In this document: piece after piece, positions 1 to 8,559 of the stretch
How positions within the stretch are numbered: the first letter of the stretch is position 1
Layout of the letters: every line of letters begins with the position of its first letter
DNA from: an uncultured Alistipes sp.
GTDB taxonomy: Bacteria; Bacteroidota; Bacteroidia; Bacteroidales; Rikenellaceae
Assembly: GCA_910587675.1 (NCBI GenBank)
Contig: CAJUMU010000025.1
Span: 1-27,483, forward strand
DNA length: 27,483 bases
Reading direction: 5' to 3'
The notes under the pieces: generated by a model
Told to the model about the DNA's origin: nothing
What the model saw: the letters and a program-made list of their open reading frames with translations, nothing else
The model's database searches: none
Program-made: the position numbers and the translations under genes

Positions 1-2
1 AT

Positions 3-19
3 GCAATTCGAAGAACTGC
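3..19 (+). repeat. Tip-variable hairpin repeat, copy 1
   Basis: Seven-base arms (3-9 and 13-19) flank a GAA loop, with one A:C mismatch. The same short hairpin with different arm sequences recurs at 10215, 11453, 17919, 26982 and 27267. Like the 11453 and 27267 copies it lacks the GC-rich block that follows the other three. Confidence 0.5.
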
Positions 20-111
20 GTGCAGGCGTAACGTTTTACGAAAAGCGCGTCGATATTCGGGCCGCTGGCTGCGCCCCGAATGCCTAAAGCAACCCAAAAG
101 CCGCCGAAGAT

Positions 112-138
112 AACACCGCAAAGCGGTGCGCTGACGTG
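112..138 (+). repeat. ACACCGC/GCGGTG hairpin module, copy 1
   Basis: CACCGC (114-119), AAA, GCGGTG (123-128) is a perfect 6-bp hairpin followed by GCTGACG. It is preceded by CCGCCGAAGATAA. The same arrangement occurs inverted at 9764-9800, and the hairpin with its GCTGACG tail recurs, degenerate, at 11469-11496. No protein is encoded here. Confidence 0.6.
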
Positions 139-294
139 CGTACATTACGCCCGCCCGCGATTCTGCGACATATATACATTATTAAAATCCGCAAAAAAAA
201 TCGGCCGTTCCGTCGCCGAACAAAGCGCCCGCAGCAGGGTCGAGACGACGAAAGTGACACGTAATATGTTGATATTAAAATATTTTATTATATA

Positions 295-303
295 GGGGGG
301 GGG
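295..303 (+). repeat. G9 homopolymer tract
   Basis: Nine consecutive G residues preceded by A form the left arm of a 10-bp inverted pair whose right arm is C9 plus T at 463-472. The tract ends 20 bp upstream of the -33-like element of the promoter at 324-354. Tracts of this length can slip during replication, which makes this a candidate contingency site; that role is inference. Confidence 0.85.
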
Positions 304-323
304 TAAAAATTTGTGCAGAAAAT

Positions 324-354
324 GTTGCAGCAATATAAATAATTTCTAACTTTG
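324..354 (+). promoter_or_regulatory. Bacteroidetes-type promoter in front of the PUL leader
   Basis: GTTG (324-327) stands 19 bp before TAACTTTG (347-354), which fits the Bacteroidetes pattern of -33 TTTG and -7 TAnnTTTG. Transcription would start near 361 and read towards the SusCD operon, leaving a leader of about 720 nt before the ATG at 1080. The motif is seen; activity is inferred. Confidence 0.55.
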
Positions 355-1079
355 TAAACGGAAGATATGCAAACAGGACTGAAAAGATGAAACGATTTTA
401 CCGAGAATATGTCTCTGAAGAACGAGTGTATCGCGTTCTCGGCGATCGGTGCGGATTAATTTCCCCCCCCCTCGTTCGGTCCTTTCCTTTAAACTTTAAT
501 TATCCTTATTCTAACCATTTCGATTCGTCGAGCGGCCGTGCGACGCTGCTTGGCGAGGATTCGCGCTTCCTCTCGCCCTTGGCCGAAGGGGGTCGCGCCG
601 CCATGTTTCGCGCTTCGGGCATAGGCCTGCGGAGCGCGCGAAAGATCGTGCGCGCATCGTCGTGTGCGGTCAGTCCGCCCGCGGTCCGCGCGGAGCGATG
701 CGAAAGACGCTTGCAGTCTTAAGATCGAGACACACTACGACAATTTAGATTCATACGAGGAGCATGCGGCCCTCCGTCGGACCCTGAAACACAATCCGTA
801 AATCGCGCCGCGCCGATGACATACCGAACTACCTTAAACCTGATTGTTGAACCTTAAAAACTCGAGCCTATAAGAAGAGATCTACATTTCCAATCCTAAA
901 TCACATCATAATGTTGTGCAGGGCGTTGCGGCGGTGTCGCGACGCCGGTGATCGCTCGGTCGAAATGCCGAGACAGGGGCGTTATCGCCCTTTCGGAGAG
1001 GCCTTCGACCGCACGACGAAGCGAAATAAAGATAAAGTAAGTAACCGCGTTTTATACTAACAGCCTAAAATTATTAACC
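355..1079 (+). other. Long gene-free stretch / possible PUL leader
   Basis: No convincing gene lies here. One open frame (387-722, 111 codons) begins 26 nt after the predicted transcript start, but it is rich in Arg and Ser and matches no family I know. It runs through the C9 tract at 463-471, and losing or gaining one C would bring a stop codon shortly after. Two mini-ORFs (367-390 and 409-459) lie inside or beside it. A 7-bp stem pairs 401-407 with 436-442. No second TAnnTTTG box is evident between 360 and 1079; TAATGTTG at 909 is one base off. The stretch could be a regulated leader, decayed coding sequence, or both. Confidence 0.4.
463..471 (+). repeat. C9 homopolymer tract
   Basis: Nine consecutive C residues followed by T are the inverted counterpart of the G9 tract at 295-303. 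Together they bracket a 159-bp segment containing the promoter at 324-354. The tract also lies inside the open frame 387-722. Confidence 0.85.
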
Positions 1080-2369
1080 ATGAACAAAACGAAAAAACTT
1101 TTGTGGCTTATCGCACTTTTCGGAGCGATTTCCGTGGTTGGGTGTAGCGACTCGGGCGAAAACGGCGGGACGAATCCCAAGGGTCCGTTGTCGTTGTCGT
1201 CGATTACGCCTAATTACGGCAAGTATCTCGAAAAGGTCATTCTGCGAGGGTCGGGATTCGGCAAGGCTTCCGATATCAAGGTCTATTTCAACCAACGCGA
1301 GGCGGCCGTGATCGGCAGCAGCAAGACGGGCACCGAACTTTACGTGCTGGCTCCCCGTCTCCCGGGAGAGGATTGCGTCATCTCGGTGGTGCAGGGTCAG
1401 GACTCGCTGACGTACGACGAGCATTTCGACTACACCGTGTCGACCACGGTGAGCACCATCTGCGGCAACGGAACGCCTACCTACAAGGATGGAGCTCTGA
1501 CCGAGGCCCAGGTGAGCCCCTACTATCTGTGCGTGGACGACAACGAGAATATATTCGTCATAAGCCGCAACGCCCCCAGCGGCGATGCGGGCACCTATAC
1601 CATCGCACGTATCGATTTGGAGAACGACGAGCTGGTGTCGATCTTGGCCGAGACGGGCAACGTGCCCTGCGTGGCTCCCGACACTCAGATCGTGACGTGC
1701 CCCACCGAGACGAACATGGGCAGCTTCATCGAGATGAACCCGTTGGAGATGTGGGCGCCGCGTATCCGTTCTTTCAAGTGGTACGACAGCAATCCTCCGC
1801 AGTACGGATGGAAGCACTGTATGGTGGTGAATCCGTCGGACGGCAAGATCTATTGCCGATTCTACTTCGGACAGTTGATAAAGATCGATCCCAAGACCTA
1901 TGAGACGGAGTTGGTATGTATGACCGACCAGTTCGACACATACGGCATGACGTTCCGTCCGCAGGAGCCCAACGTGCTCTATTTCACGGGATGGCAGAAT
2001 CACGGATTGTATAAGGTGGATATGAATGCCGAGAATGTCGAGGCGGTGCATGTCAACGGAGGCAACTCCACCGCGGGTCACCGCGACGGCGAATTGGGCG
2101 ACGCTCTTTTCAACGGGCCGTCGCAGATATATTGCGACGCCGACGGCAACATGTACGTGGCCGACTGCTACAACCACTGCATACGTCGCGTCACTCCCGA
2201 GAATCAGGTGGAAACCGTGCTCGGCGTCCCGGGCGAATCGGGTTGGGTCGACGGCACGCAGGAGGTGGCCAAATTCAACCAACCGCGCGGCATCGGCATC
2301 GCGCCCGACGGTTCGGTGTATGTGGCCGACTGGGGCAACTGCCGTATCCGCAAGCTCTCGATTAATTAA
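1080..2369 (+). CDS. TIG/IPT domain and NHL-repeat surface lipoprotein
   Basis: This 429-residue protein begins with a lipoprotein signal ending in VVGC (Cys22), so it should be lipid-anchored and is probably displayed on the outer surface. Residues about 36-118 form an immunoglobulin-like TIG/IPT domain (SSITPNYG..., RGSGFG). The remainder is an NHL beta-propeller, clearest near the C terminus in FNGPSQIYCDADGNMYVADC and FNQPRGIGIAPDGSVYVADW. Such TIG-NHL lipoproteins are common companions of SusC/SusD pairs; their exact role is not settled, and glycan binding is the usual guess. It is the first gene of the operon and ends 19 bp before susC. No catalytic motif was seen. The ATG at 1080 is chosen because it gives an intact signal peptide. 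Confidence 0.9.
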   Translation: MNKTKKLLWLIALFGAISVVGCSDSGENGGTNPKGPLSLSSITPNYGKYLEKVILRGSGFGKASDIKVYFNQREAAVIGSSKTGTELYVLAPRLPGEDCVISVVQGQDSLTYDEHFDYTVSTTVSTICGNGTPTYKDGALTEAQVSPYYLCVDDNENIFVISRNAPSGDAGTYTIARIDLENDELVSILAETGNVPCVAPDTQIVTCPTETNMGSFIEMNPLEMWAPRIRSFKWYDSNPPQYGWKHCMVVNPSDGKIYCRFYFGQLIKIDPKTYETELVCMTDQFDTYGMTFRPQEPNVLYFTGWQNHGLYKVDMNAENVEAVHVNGGNSTAGHRDGELGDALFNGPSQIYCDADGNMYVADCYNHCIRRVTPENQVETVLGVPGESGWVDGTQEVAKFNQPRGIGIAPDGSVYVADWGNCRIRKLSIN

Positions 2370-2388
2370 CCCTTAACTCAAGAAAACG

Positions 2389-5300
2389 ATGAAACAATTA
2401 ACCATAATATGGTCCCTGTTCATATTCATATTGATAGGAACGCAGTCGGCTTCGGCTCAGGCCTATGTCATGAAAGGTACGGTGTCCGATTCCGAAGGCC
2501 CGCTGATCGGCGTGTCCGTAACGGTTAAGGATAACCCCACGAACGGCACCATGACCGACGTCGACGGTAAATTCACGATCAAGGTCGAGCGCGGCGACAA
2601 GCTGTTGTTCACCTACATAGGTTACAAGGATATAGAATATCTGGTGGTCAAGCAGGAGCAGGACCTCAAGATCAAGTTCGAGGAGGCCGCCACCGAAGTG
2701 GACGAGGTGGTGGTGACGGCTCTCGGCACCCAGCGTAAGATCTCGACCCTGTCGGCCGTGACCTCGGTCGACGTGAGCGAGTTGCAGCAGCCCACCGCGT
2801 CGGTGGCCAACCTGCTGGGAGGTCGTGTCGCGGGTGTGATCTCTACGATGGCGAGCGGTGAACCGGGCAAGAATATCGCCGAGTTCTGGATTCGCGGTAT
2901 CGGCACCTTCGGCGCCAACGCGTCGGCTCTGGTGCTCATCGACGGTCTGGAGGGCGACATCAATTCGCTCGACCCCGCCGACATCGAGAGCTTCTCGATT
3001 CTGAAGGACGCCTCGGCGACGGCCGTTTACGGTGTGCGAGGCGCCAACGGCGTGGTGCTGGTAACCACCAAGCGCGGTCATGCCGACAAGATGAACATTA
3101 CGGTGCGCGCCTCGGCGACGCTGTCGCATATGAAACGTTTGCCTGAATTCGTCGATGCGTACGACTACGCCGTATTGGCCAATGAGGCCCGCGCGGTACG
3201 CGGCGAGGAGGTGCTCTACACCCCCGTGGAGTTGGATATCATCCGCAACAACCTCGACCCCGACATATATCCCAACGTGAACTGGCAGGACGAAGTAGTG
3301 AAGATGAATTCGTGGAAGCAGAACTATTACGTGAGCGCGCAGGGCGGCGCCAAGCTGGCCCGTTACTTCGTGTCGCTCAACGCGGCTCTGGAGGATGCGG
3401 CCTACAACGTCGACAAGAAGAGTCCTTATTCGGGTAACGTGGGTTACAATACTTACGGTTTCCGCGCCAACATCGATCTGGAGCTGACCAAGACTACCAA
3501 GATCTATTTCGGCAGCAGCGGCTATTTGAAAGTTCAGAAGAACCCGGGCGTGGCCGATACCAACTATATCTGGGATGCGCAGGCCAATATCCATCCGTTG
3601 CGTCTGCCCACCATCTATTCGAACGGACAGTTGCCTGCCGTGGATACGGGTGCCGAGACTTCGCCTTACGTGATGATCAACCGCATGGGCCGCCGCAACG
3701 ATCAAGAGTTCGCGGGCAAGACCACGCTGGCCATCGAGCAGGATCTGTCGATGATTACCGAGGGCCTCAAGATCCGCGCGCAGGGCGCGTACGACATCAC
3801 CTCGTGGTTCAACGAGAGCCGTTTGATCCAGCCCGCGCTGTATGAAGCCGTGGGCCGTGATCAGACAGGAAAGTTGATTACGATACAACGCGTGAGCGAG
3901 CAGGCTGCGAGCTACGGTAAAAACACCAACCAGTATCGCAAGTACCACTTCGAGAGCACGCTCAACTACGACCGCGTGTTCGCCGACGACCATCGCGTGT
4001 CGGCTCTGGTATACTACTATATGAGCGACGAGAAATATTCGAGCGAGAGCACCACCAACATGAACTCGATTCCGAAGCGTTATCAGGGTATATCGAGCCG
4101 AATCACTTACGGTTTTCGCGATACCTACATGCTCGACGTCAACTTCGGTTACACGGGTTCGGAGAACTTCCAGCCGGGCCGCCGCTTCGGTTTCTTCCCC
4201 TCGGTGGCGTTGGGTTGGGTTCCCACCAATTACGAATTCATGAAGAAGGGGCTGCCGTTCCTCGATTTCCTGAAGATCCGCGCCTCTTACGGCACCGTGG
4301 GCAACGACCGTATCTCGAACAAGCGTTTCCCCTATCTGACCATCGTGCAGCGCGGCACTAACCATCCGTGGGGTTCGACCTCGGCCGAGACCTTGTGGGA
4401 GACCTATACGGGAGCCGACAACCTCAACTGGGAGAAGGCCAGCAAGCTCGACGTGGGTGTCGAGGGCCGTCTGTTCGGCGATCGCGTGAACTTCGTGGTC
4501 GACTTCTTCAACGACGTGCGCGACGGTATTTTCCAAGAGCGTCAGCAGGTTCCCGCTTACGTGGGCCTTATGTCGAAACCTTTCAGTAACATGGGTAAGA
4601 TGCGCAGTTACGGAGCCGACGGCAACATCAGCTATACGGAGCGTTTGGGCAAGAATGCCTCGATGACTCTGCGAGGTAACTTTACCTATTCGAAGAACGA
4701 CGTGAAGAACTGGGAGGAGGCGAATCCCGCATATCCCTATCAAGAGGCGGCGGGTTATCCCTACGGCGTGGTGCGCGGTTATCAGGCTATGGGTCTGTTC
4801 AAGGACCAGCTCGATATCGAGACCAGCCCCGTGCAGACGTTCGGCGAATATAAGCCCGGCGATATCAAGTACCGCGACATCAACGGCGACGGCCGTATCG
4901 ACAACGATGACAAGGTGCCTATCGCGTACAGCTCGACCCCTCTGCTCATGTACGGTTTCGGCGGCGAGTTCCAGTACAAGAACTTCACGTTGGGCGTATT
5001 GTTCAAGGGTACGGGCAAGACCGACTTCTTCTACGGCGGCGCGGGTTACATCCCCTTCGCCAGCGGCAAGTTGGGCAACGTGCTCACGCAGGCGGCCGAT
5101 CCCCGCAATCGCTGGATCCCGATGGATTACGCATTGGCCAACGGCATAGATCCCTCGCTGGCCGAGAATCCCAACGCCAAGTATCCGCGTTTGCAGTACG
5201 GCAACAACAACAATAACTCGCAGACCTCGACCTTCTGGAAAGGCAACTCGCGTTACTTGCGTTTGCAGGAGATCACGCTCAACTACAACTTCAAGGCGAA

Positions 5301-5466
5301 CGCCCTTCGCAAGATCGGCATACAGTCGGTGGATTTGCAGTTCGTGGGCAACAACCTCGCCGTATGGGACAAGGTGAAGATTTTCGATCCCGAGCAGGCG
5401 CCGAGCAACGGTCGCGTTTATCCGTTGCCCGCAACGTTCACCTTGCAGCTCTATCTGCATTTCTAA
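2389..5466 (+). CDS. SusC/RagA-family TonB-dependent outer-membrane transporter
   Basis: A 1025-residue SusC-type porin that imports oligosaccharides across the outer membrane using TonB energy. A signal peptide (cleavage near SASAQ, residues 20-24) is followed by a carboxypeptidase-regulatory-like domain (about 27-105, GTVSDSEGPLIGVSV), a junction with EVDEVVVTALGTQR, and the plug domain (about 115-230) with the family signature SILKDASATAVYGVRGANGV. The rest is the beta-barrel, ending in an aromatic-rich strand (LQLYLHF) as outer-membrane barrels do. Length is typical. The susD gene follows after 18 bp. The glycan cannot be read from the sequence. Family and role are firm; the symbol is left blank because the substrate is unknown. 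Confidence 0.97.
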   Translation: MKQLTIIWSLFIFILIGTQSASAQAYVMKGTVSDSEGPLIGVSVTVKDNPTNGTMTDVDGKFTIKVERGDKLLFTYIGYKDIEYLVVKQEQDLKIKFEEAATEVDEVVVTALGTQRKISTLSAVTSVDVSELQQPTASVANLLGGRVAGVISTMASGEPGKNIAEFWIRGIGTFGANASALVLIDGLEGDINSLDPADIESFSILKDASATAVYGVRGANGVVLVTTKRGHADKMNITVRASATLSHMKRLPEFVDAYDYAVLANEARAVRGEEVLYTPVELDIIRNNLDPDIYPNVNWQDEVVKMNSWKQNYYVSAQGGAKLARYFVSLNAALEDAAYNVDKKSPYSGNVGYNTYGFRANIDLELTKTTKIYFGSSGYLKVQKNPGVADTNYIWDAQANIHPLRLPTIYSNGQLPAVDTGAETSPYVMINRMGRRNDQEFAGKTTLAIEQDLSMITEGLKIRAQGAYDITSWFNESRLIQPALYEAVGRDQTGKLITIQRVSEQAASYGKNTNQYRKYHFESTLNYDRVFADDHRVSALVYYYMSDEKYSSESTTNMNSIPKRYQGISSRITYGFRDTYMLDVNFGYTGSENFQPGRRFGFFPSVALGWVPTNYEFMKKGLPFLDFLKIRASYGTVGNDRISNKRFPYLTIVQRGTNHPWGSTSAETLWETYTGADNLNWEKASKLDVGVEGRLFGDRVNFVVDFFNDVRDGIFQERQQVPAYVGLMSKPFSNMGKMRSYGADGNISYTERLGKNASMTLRGNFTYSKNDVKNWEEANPAYPYQEAAGYPYGVVRGYQAMGLFKDQLDIETSPVQTFGEYKPGDIKYRDINGDGRIDNDDKVPIAYSSTPLLMYGFGGEFQYKNFTLGVLFKGTGKTDFFYGGAGYIPFASGKLGNVLTQAADPRNRWIPMDYALANGIDPSLAENPNAKYPRLQYGNNNNNSQTSTFWKGNSRYLRLQEITLNYNFKANALRKIGIQSVDLQFVGNNLAVWDKVKIFDPEQAPSNGRVYPLPATFTLQLYLHF

Positions 5467-5484
5467 CATTAAAACACTACTAAA

Positions 5485-7488
5485 ATGAAGCGATTAAATA
5501 TAATGATATTGTCGTTGATGGCAGCATCAATGTTCATGTCCTGCAACTTCCTCGATATCGACGACTATTTCAGCGACGAGATAAAGATCGATTCGGTGTT
5601 CGCCAATAAACGCAATGTCGAGGCGTACGTGTGGGGTATCGCGGGTGAGTTCGGCGACGAGGGTTCTATCTACCAGGACGCCGATACCCCGGGCCCGCTC
5701 GCGACCGACGAGGCTTTCACCATGTACGGCACGCAGCACAACTACAACGGCATGCGTCTGGTGTTGAACGAGATCAACGCCAACAACACCTACTCGTTGG
5801 GCAATGTCTGGACCAAGAGCTACCAGTGCATCCGCCGCGCCAACACGGTCTTCGCCCGTATCGACGAGGCGGTCGACCTCACGCCGACCGACCGCGCCGA
5901 GATTCTGGCCCTGAACCGTTTCATGCGCGCGTACGCCTACTATAAGATCTGGCTCAATTTCGGTCCCGCCATCCTGATCGGCGACGAGGAGATCCCCTCG
6001 AATCTCGATCTGGAGGATTACGACCGTCCCCGCGCCACCAACGACGAAACGGTCGAGTATATATGCTCGGAACTGGAGGAGGCTTCGAAGTATCTGCCCG
6101 AGACCCGTTCGATCATGGAGTTCGGCCGTCCCACCCGCGCCGCGGCTTACGGCCTCATAGCGCGTCTGCGCCTCTACCATGCCAGCCCGCTGTGGAACGG
6201 CGGCTCGGCGGCGCGCCGTTGCTTCGGAACGTGGACCCGTTCGACCGACCATGCCTATTACGTGAATCTGGAGTACGACGAGGAGCGTTGGGCCGTCGCC
6301 GCCGCGGCTGCCAAGCGCGTTATGGAGATGACCAAGGGCGGCGCCCCCATGTTCCGCCTCTACACCGTCGATGCCGACTCGGAGACCCCCGCGATGCCCG
6401 AGGGCGTGACGTCGGACGCCGATTTCTATGAGCCTTGGCCCACGGGCGCGGCGGGTATCGACCACTACCGTTCGTATTCGGAGGGATTCACGGGCGAGGC
6501 CGTGCTGGCCACCAACCCCGAGTACGTGTGGGCGCGCCGAAGCTCTACTCTTACGGCCAATACGCAGATGGCTTTCCCGCTCAAGTCGGGCGGCTGGAGC
6601 GGTATGGCGGTTCCGCAGAAGATCATCGACGCCTACTCGATGTACGACGGCCGCACGATCGACGACTCGAGCGACGAATATCCCTATTCGGAGAGCGGTT
6701 TCACCACGGCGGTGAAGACATTCTCGGGATACCGTCTCAATTCGGGCGTCTACAACATGTACGCCAACCGCGAGATGCGTTTCTATGCGTCGATCGGTTT
6801 CAGCGAGTGCTACTGGCCCATGAGCTCGACCACCTCGTCGGGTAAGTACAACAAGACCATCGCTTACTATTACGACAACGAGAACGGAAAGCAGAATTCG
6901 GCTACCGACTACACCCCCACGGGTTACGTAATCAAGAAGTATATCCACTCGACGGACGCGTGGGACGGCGACAACGCCGCGCGAATGGAGAAGGCGTTCC
7001 CCATCATCCGTTACGCCGATATCCTGCTCATGTATGCCGAGGCTTTGAACAACCTCACCCCGGGCAAGGTATACAACATTACTTTGGGCGATCGGACTTA
7101 CGAGATCTCGCGCGACGTGAACGAGATTCGCGGCGCGTTCAATCAGGTGCGCCACCGCGCGGGCATGCCGGGCCTCACCGACGCCGAGGTGAACGATCCC
7201 GATACGTTCCAGACCCTGCTGGAGAAGGAGCGCATGGTAGAGTTCCTCCACGAGAACCATCGTTATTACGACGTTCGCCGTTGGGGTATTTACGAGCAGG
7301 TGGAGAGCGAGACCATCATGGGTATGAATGTCGACGGCACGAAGGAGACCTTCTACCAGCGCGTGGTGCCCAACACCTCGCGTATCGGTTCGCGTCTGGT
7401 GCACAAAAAGCTGGTGCTGCTGCCCATTCCTCTGGCCGAGGTGCGTAAGCTGCCCTCATGCGATCAGAATCCCGGATGGGAGGATTAA
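5485..7488 (+). CDS. SusD/RagB-family nutrient-binding outer-membrane lipoprotein
   Basis: A 667-residue SusD-type lipoprotein, partner of the upstream SusC, which it caps as a lid to capture glycan. The lipobox is MFMSC with Cys20. The N-terminal part has the helical TPR-like SusD fold (FMRAYAYYKIWLNFGPAILI, AAAYGLIARLRLYHASPLWNG). The C-terminal part carries family signatures NEIRGAFNQVRHRAGMPGL, EKERMVEFLHENHRYYDVRR and the closing PIPLAEVRKLPSCDQNPGW. It is somewhat longer than the usual 500-600 residues, with extra sequence in the middle (about 270-450), where substrate-contacting loops often lie. It sits 18 bp after susC and 28 bp before the next lipoprotein gene. Confidence 0.96.
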   Translation: MKRLNIMILSLMAASMFMSCNFLDIDDYFSDEIKIDSVFANKRNVEAYVWGIAGEFGDEGSIYQDADTPGPLATDEAFTMYGTQHNYNGMRLVLNEINANNTYSLGNVWTKSYQCIRRANTVFARIDEAVDLTPTDRAEILALNRFMRAYAYYKIWLNFGPAILIGDEEIPSNLDLEDYDRPRATNDETVEYICSELEEASKYLPETRSIMEFGRPTRAAAYGLIARLRLYHASPLWNGGSAARRCFGTWTRSTDHAYYVNLEYDEERWAVAAAAAKRVMEMTKGGAPMFRLYTVDADSETPAMPEGVTSDADFYEPWPTGAAGIDHYRSYSEGFTGEAVLATNPEYVWARRSSTLTANTQMAFPLKSGGWSGMAVPQKIIDAYSMYDGRTIDDSSDEYPYSESGFTTAVKTFSGYRLNSGVYNMYANREMRFYASIGFSECYWPMSSTTSSGKYNKTIAYYYDNENGKQNSATDYTPTGYVIKKYIHSTDAWDGDNAARMEKAFPIIRYADILLMYAEALNNLTPGKVYNITLGDRTYEISRDVNEIRGAFNQVRHRAGMPGLTDAEVNDPDTFQTLLEKERMVEFLHENHRYYDVRRWGIYEQVESETIMGMNVDGTKETFYQRVVPNTSRIGSRLVHKKLVLLPIPLAEVRKLPSCDQNPGWED

Positions 7489-7516
7489 TCGGTTCGAATC
7501 TTAAAAAATTGGTTAT

Positions 7517-8455
7517 ATGAAATTAAGATATATCATAACGGCTGCGGCTCTCGTGTCTCTGGTTGCCTGCAACGACGACGAGGTGTTCGAGAAGGAGCAG
7601 TATAAGAACGTGTTCGGCTTCGTGAGCGAATCCGACAATACGAATACCAAGGTGGTGAGTCTGCACAAGGAGGAGTCGGTGGGCTACATGTCGTTGTCGA
7701 TGGGAGGCAGCAATCCCATCAAACGCGACGTGACGGTCAACATCGTCGAGGACGAGTCGCTCATCGACGCCTACAACAGCGCCAACTTCGATACCGACGT
7801 GTCGAAATACGCCATCCACATGCCCAAGTCGAAGTACGACATCGTCTCTTACAAGTGCGTCATAAAGGCGGGCGAGGCTCTGGGCACCATCCCCGTGAAT
7901 ATCCGTCCCGAGGGGTTGTCGCCCGACTCGACCTATTTCATCCCCGTGCGTATCGACAATTACGACGGCTGCGAGATGAATCCCGACAAGGGCACGCTTC
8001 TGCTGAAGGTCGCTTTCAAGAACCGCTGGGCCGCCAGTACGGGCACGGGTTACTCGATGCTGGGCAAGCGTCGCAACGTCACCAGCACCACCGAGATCTC
8101 GATGCCCGGAACCAAGACCGTACACGCTTACGGACACAACAGCGTGCGCGTGATGCCGGGTAACGAGACGTTCAAGGCCGACAAGCACACGCTGGAGGCC
8201 AAGGCGATGATTCTCGAGATCGAGGATACCCCCGACGAGGTGAAGAAGGTTACGATCAAGCCCGTGCGCGACCTGAAGGTGACGCAGATCGACGGCGACA
8301 AGTTCTACCCGAACACTTACGCCATCGTCGACGACGGATTCAACGTCTACAAGATGTTCCTGCTCCACTACTACTATACCATAGGCAACAACACCTATGA
8401 GATGAAGGAGGAGCTGCGCATCAAGTATATCGAGTCTGAAGAGAATGAGGAATAA
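7517..8455 (+). CDS. DUF1735-DUF4361 surface lipoprotein (SusE-position)
   Basis: A 312-residue lipoprotein (lipobox SLVAC, Cys18). Residues about 30-170 resemble the Ig-like DUF1735 domain found at the N terminus of Bacteroides BT_3987-type proteins (VTVNIVEDESLIDAYN, GTIPVNIRPEGLSPDSTYFIPVRI). Residues about 175-305 resemble DUF4361, the BT_3044-type C-terminal domain, ending in YYYTIGNNTYEMKEELRIKY. Proteins of this build occupy the SusE/SusF position of PULs and are thought to bind glycan at the surface. No enzymatic motif is seen. The domain calls come from motif memory, so the boundaries are approximate. Confidence 0.85.
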   Translation: MKLRYIITAAALVSLVACNDDEVFEKEQYKNVFGFVSESDNTNTKVVSLHKEESVGYMSLSMGGSNPIKRDVTVNIVEDESLIDAYNSANFDTDVSKYAIHMPKSKYDIVSYKCVIKAGEALGTIPVNIRPEGLSPDSTYFIPVRIDNYDGCEMNPDKGTLLLKVAFKNRWAASTGTGYSMLGKRRNVTSTTEISMPGTKTVHAYGHNSVRVMPGNETFKADKHTLEAKAMILEIEDTPDEVKKVTIKPVRDLKVTQIDGDKFYPNTYAIVDDGFNVYKMFLLHYYYTIGNNTYEMKEELRIKYIESEENEE

Positions 8456-8475
8456 TCGGGTTGGCCGTTTTCGAT

Positions 8476-8530
8476 AAGCCGAGGGCGGAGCCCGATTCGT
8501 TCGGGCTCTGCCGAGGCGAGAAAACGACTG
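8476..8530 (+). repeat. GCCGAGG/variable-palindrome repeat, copy 1
   Basis: Two direct GCCGAGG heptamers (8478-8484 and 8510-8516) flank a perfect 8-bp hairpin (8488-8495 with 8501-8508, loop TTCGT). The outer flanks match the inverted copy at 10106-10180. The repeat lies in the 104-bp gap between the DUF1735 and CBM6 genes, so in the operon transcript it would form a stable hairpin. It lacks a T-tract, so it is not a classical terminator; it could attenuate transcription or protect an mRNA end. Confidence 0.75.
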
Positions 8531-8559
8531 TTGTAAAGAATCTTTAATACTTGCGCAAA

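Noticed and set aside
387..722. A 111-codon frame after the promoter at 324-354
   Set aside because: It has Arg/Ser-biased composition, no family resemblance, and runs through a C9 tract. Kept only as a remark on the leader region.
1074..7404. Very long open frames on the minus strand opposite the TIG-NHL, susC and susD genes (1074-2282, 2398-5469, 5527-7404)
   Set aside because: They mirror plus-strand genes with clear families and signal peptides, are His/Val/Arg-rich with no recognisable domain, and are explained by GC-rich codon use that rarely leaves antisense stops.
7491..7500. GGTTCGAATC resembling a tRNA T-loop, after susD
   Set aside because: No acceptor stem, anticodon arm or D-arm can be built around it; it is a chance match in the susD/DUF1735 gap. 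No tRNA or rRNA gene was recognised anywhere in the window.
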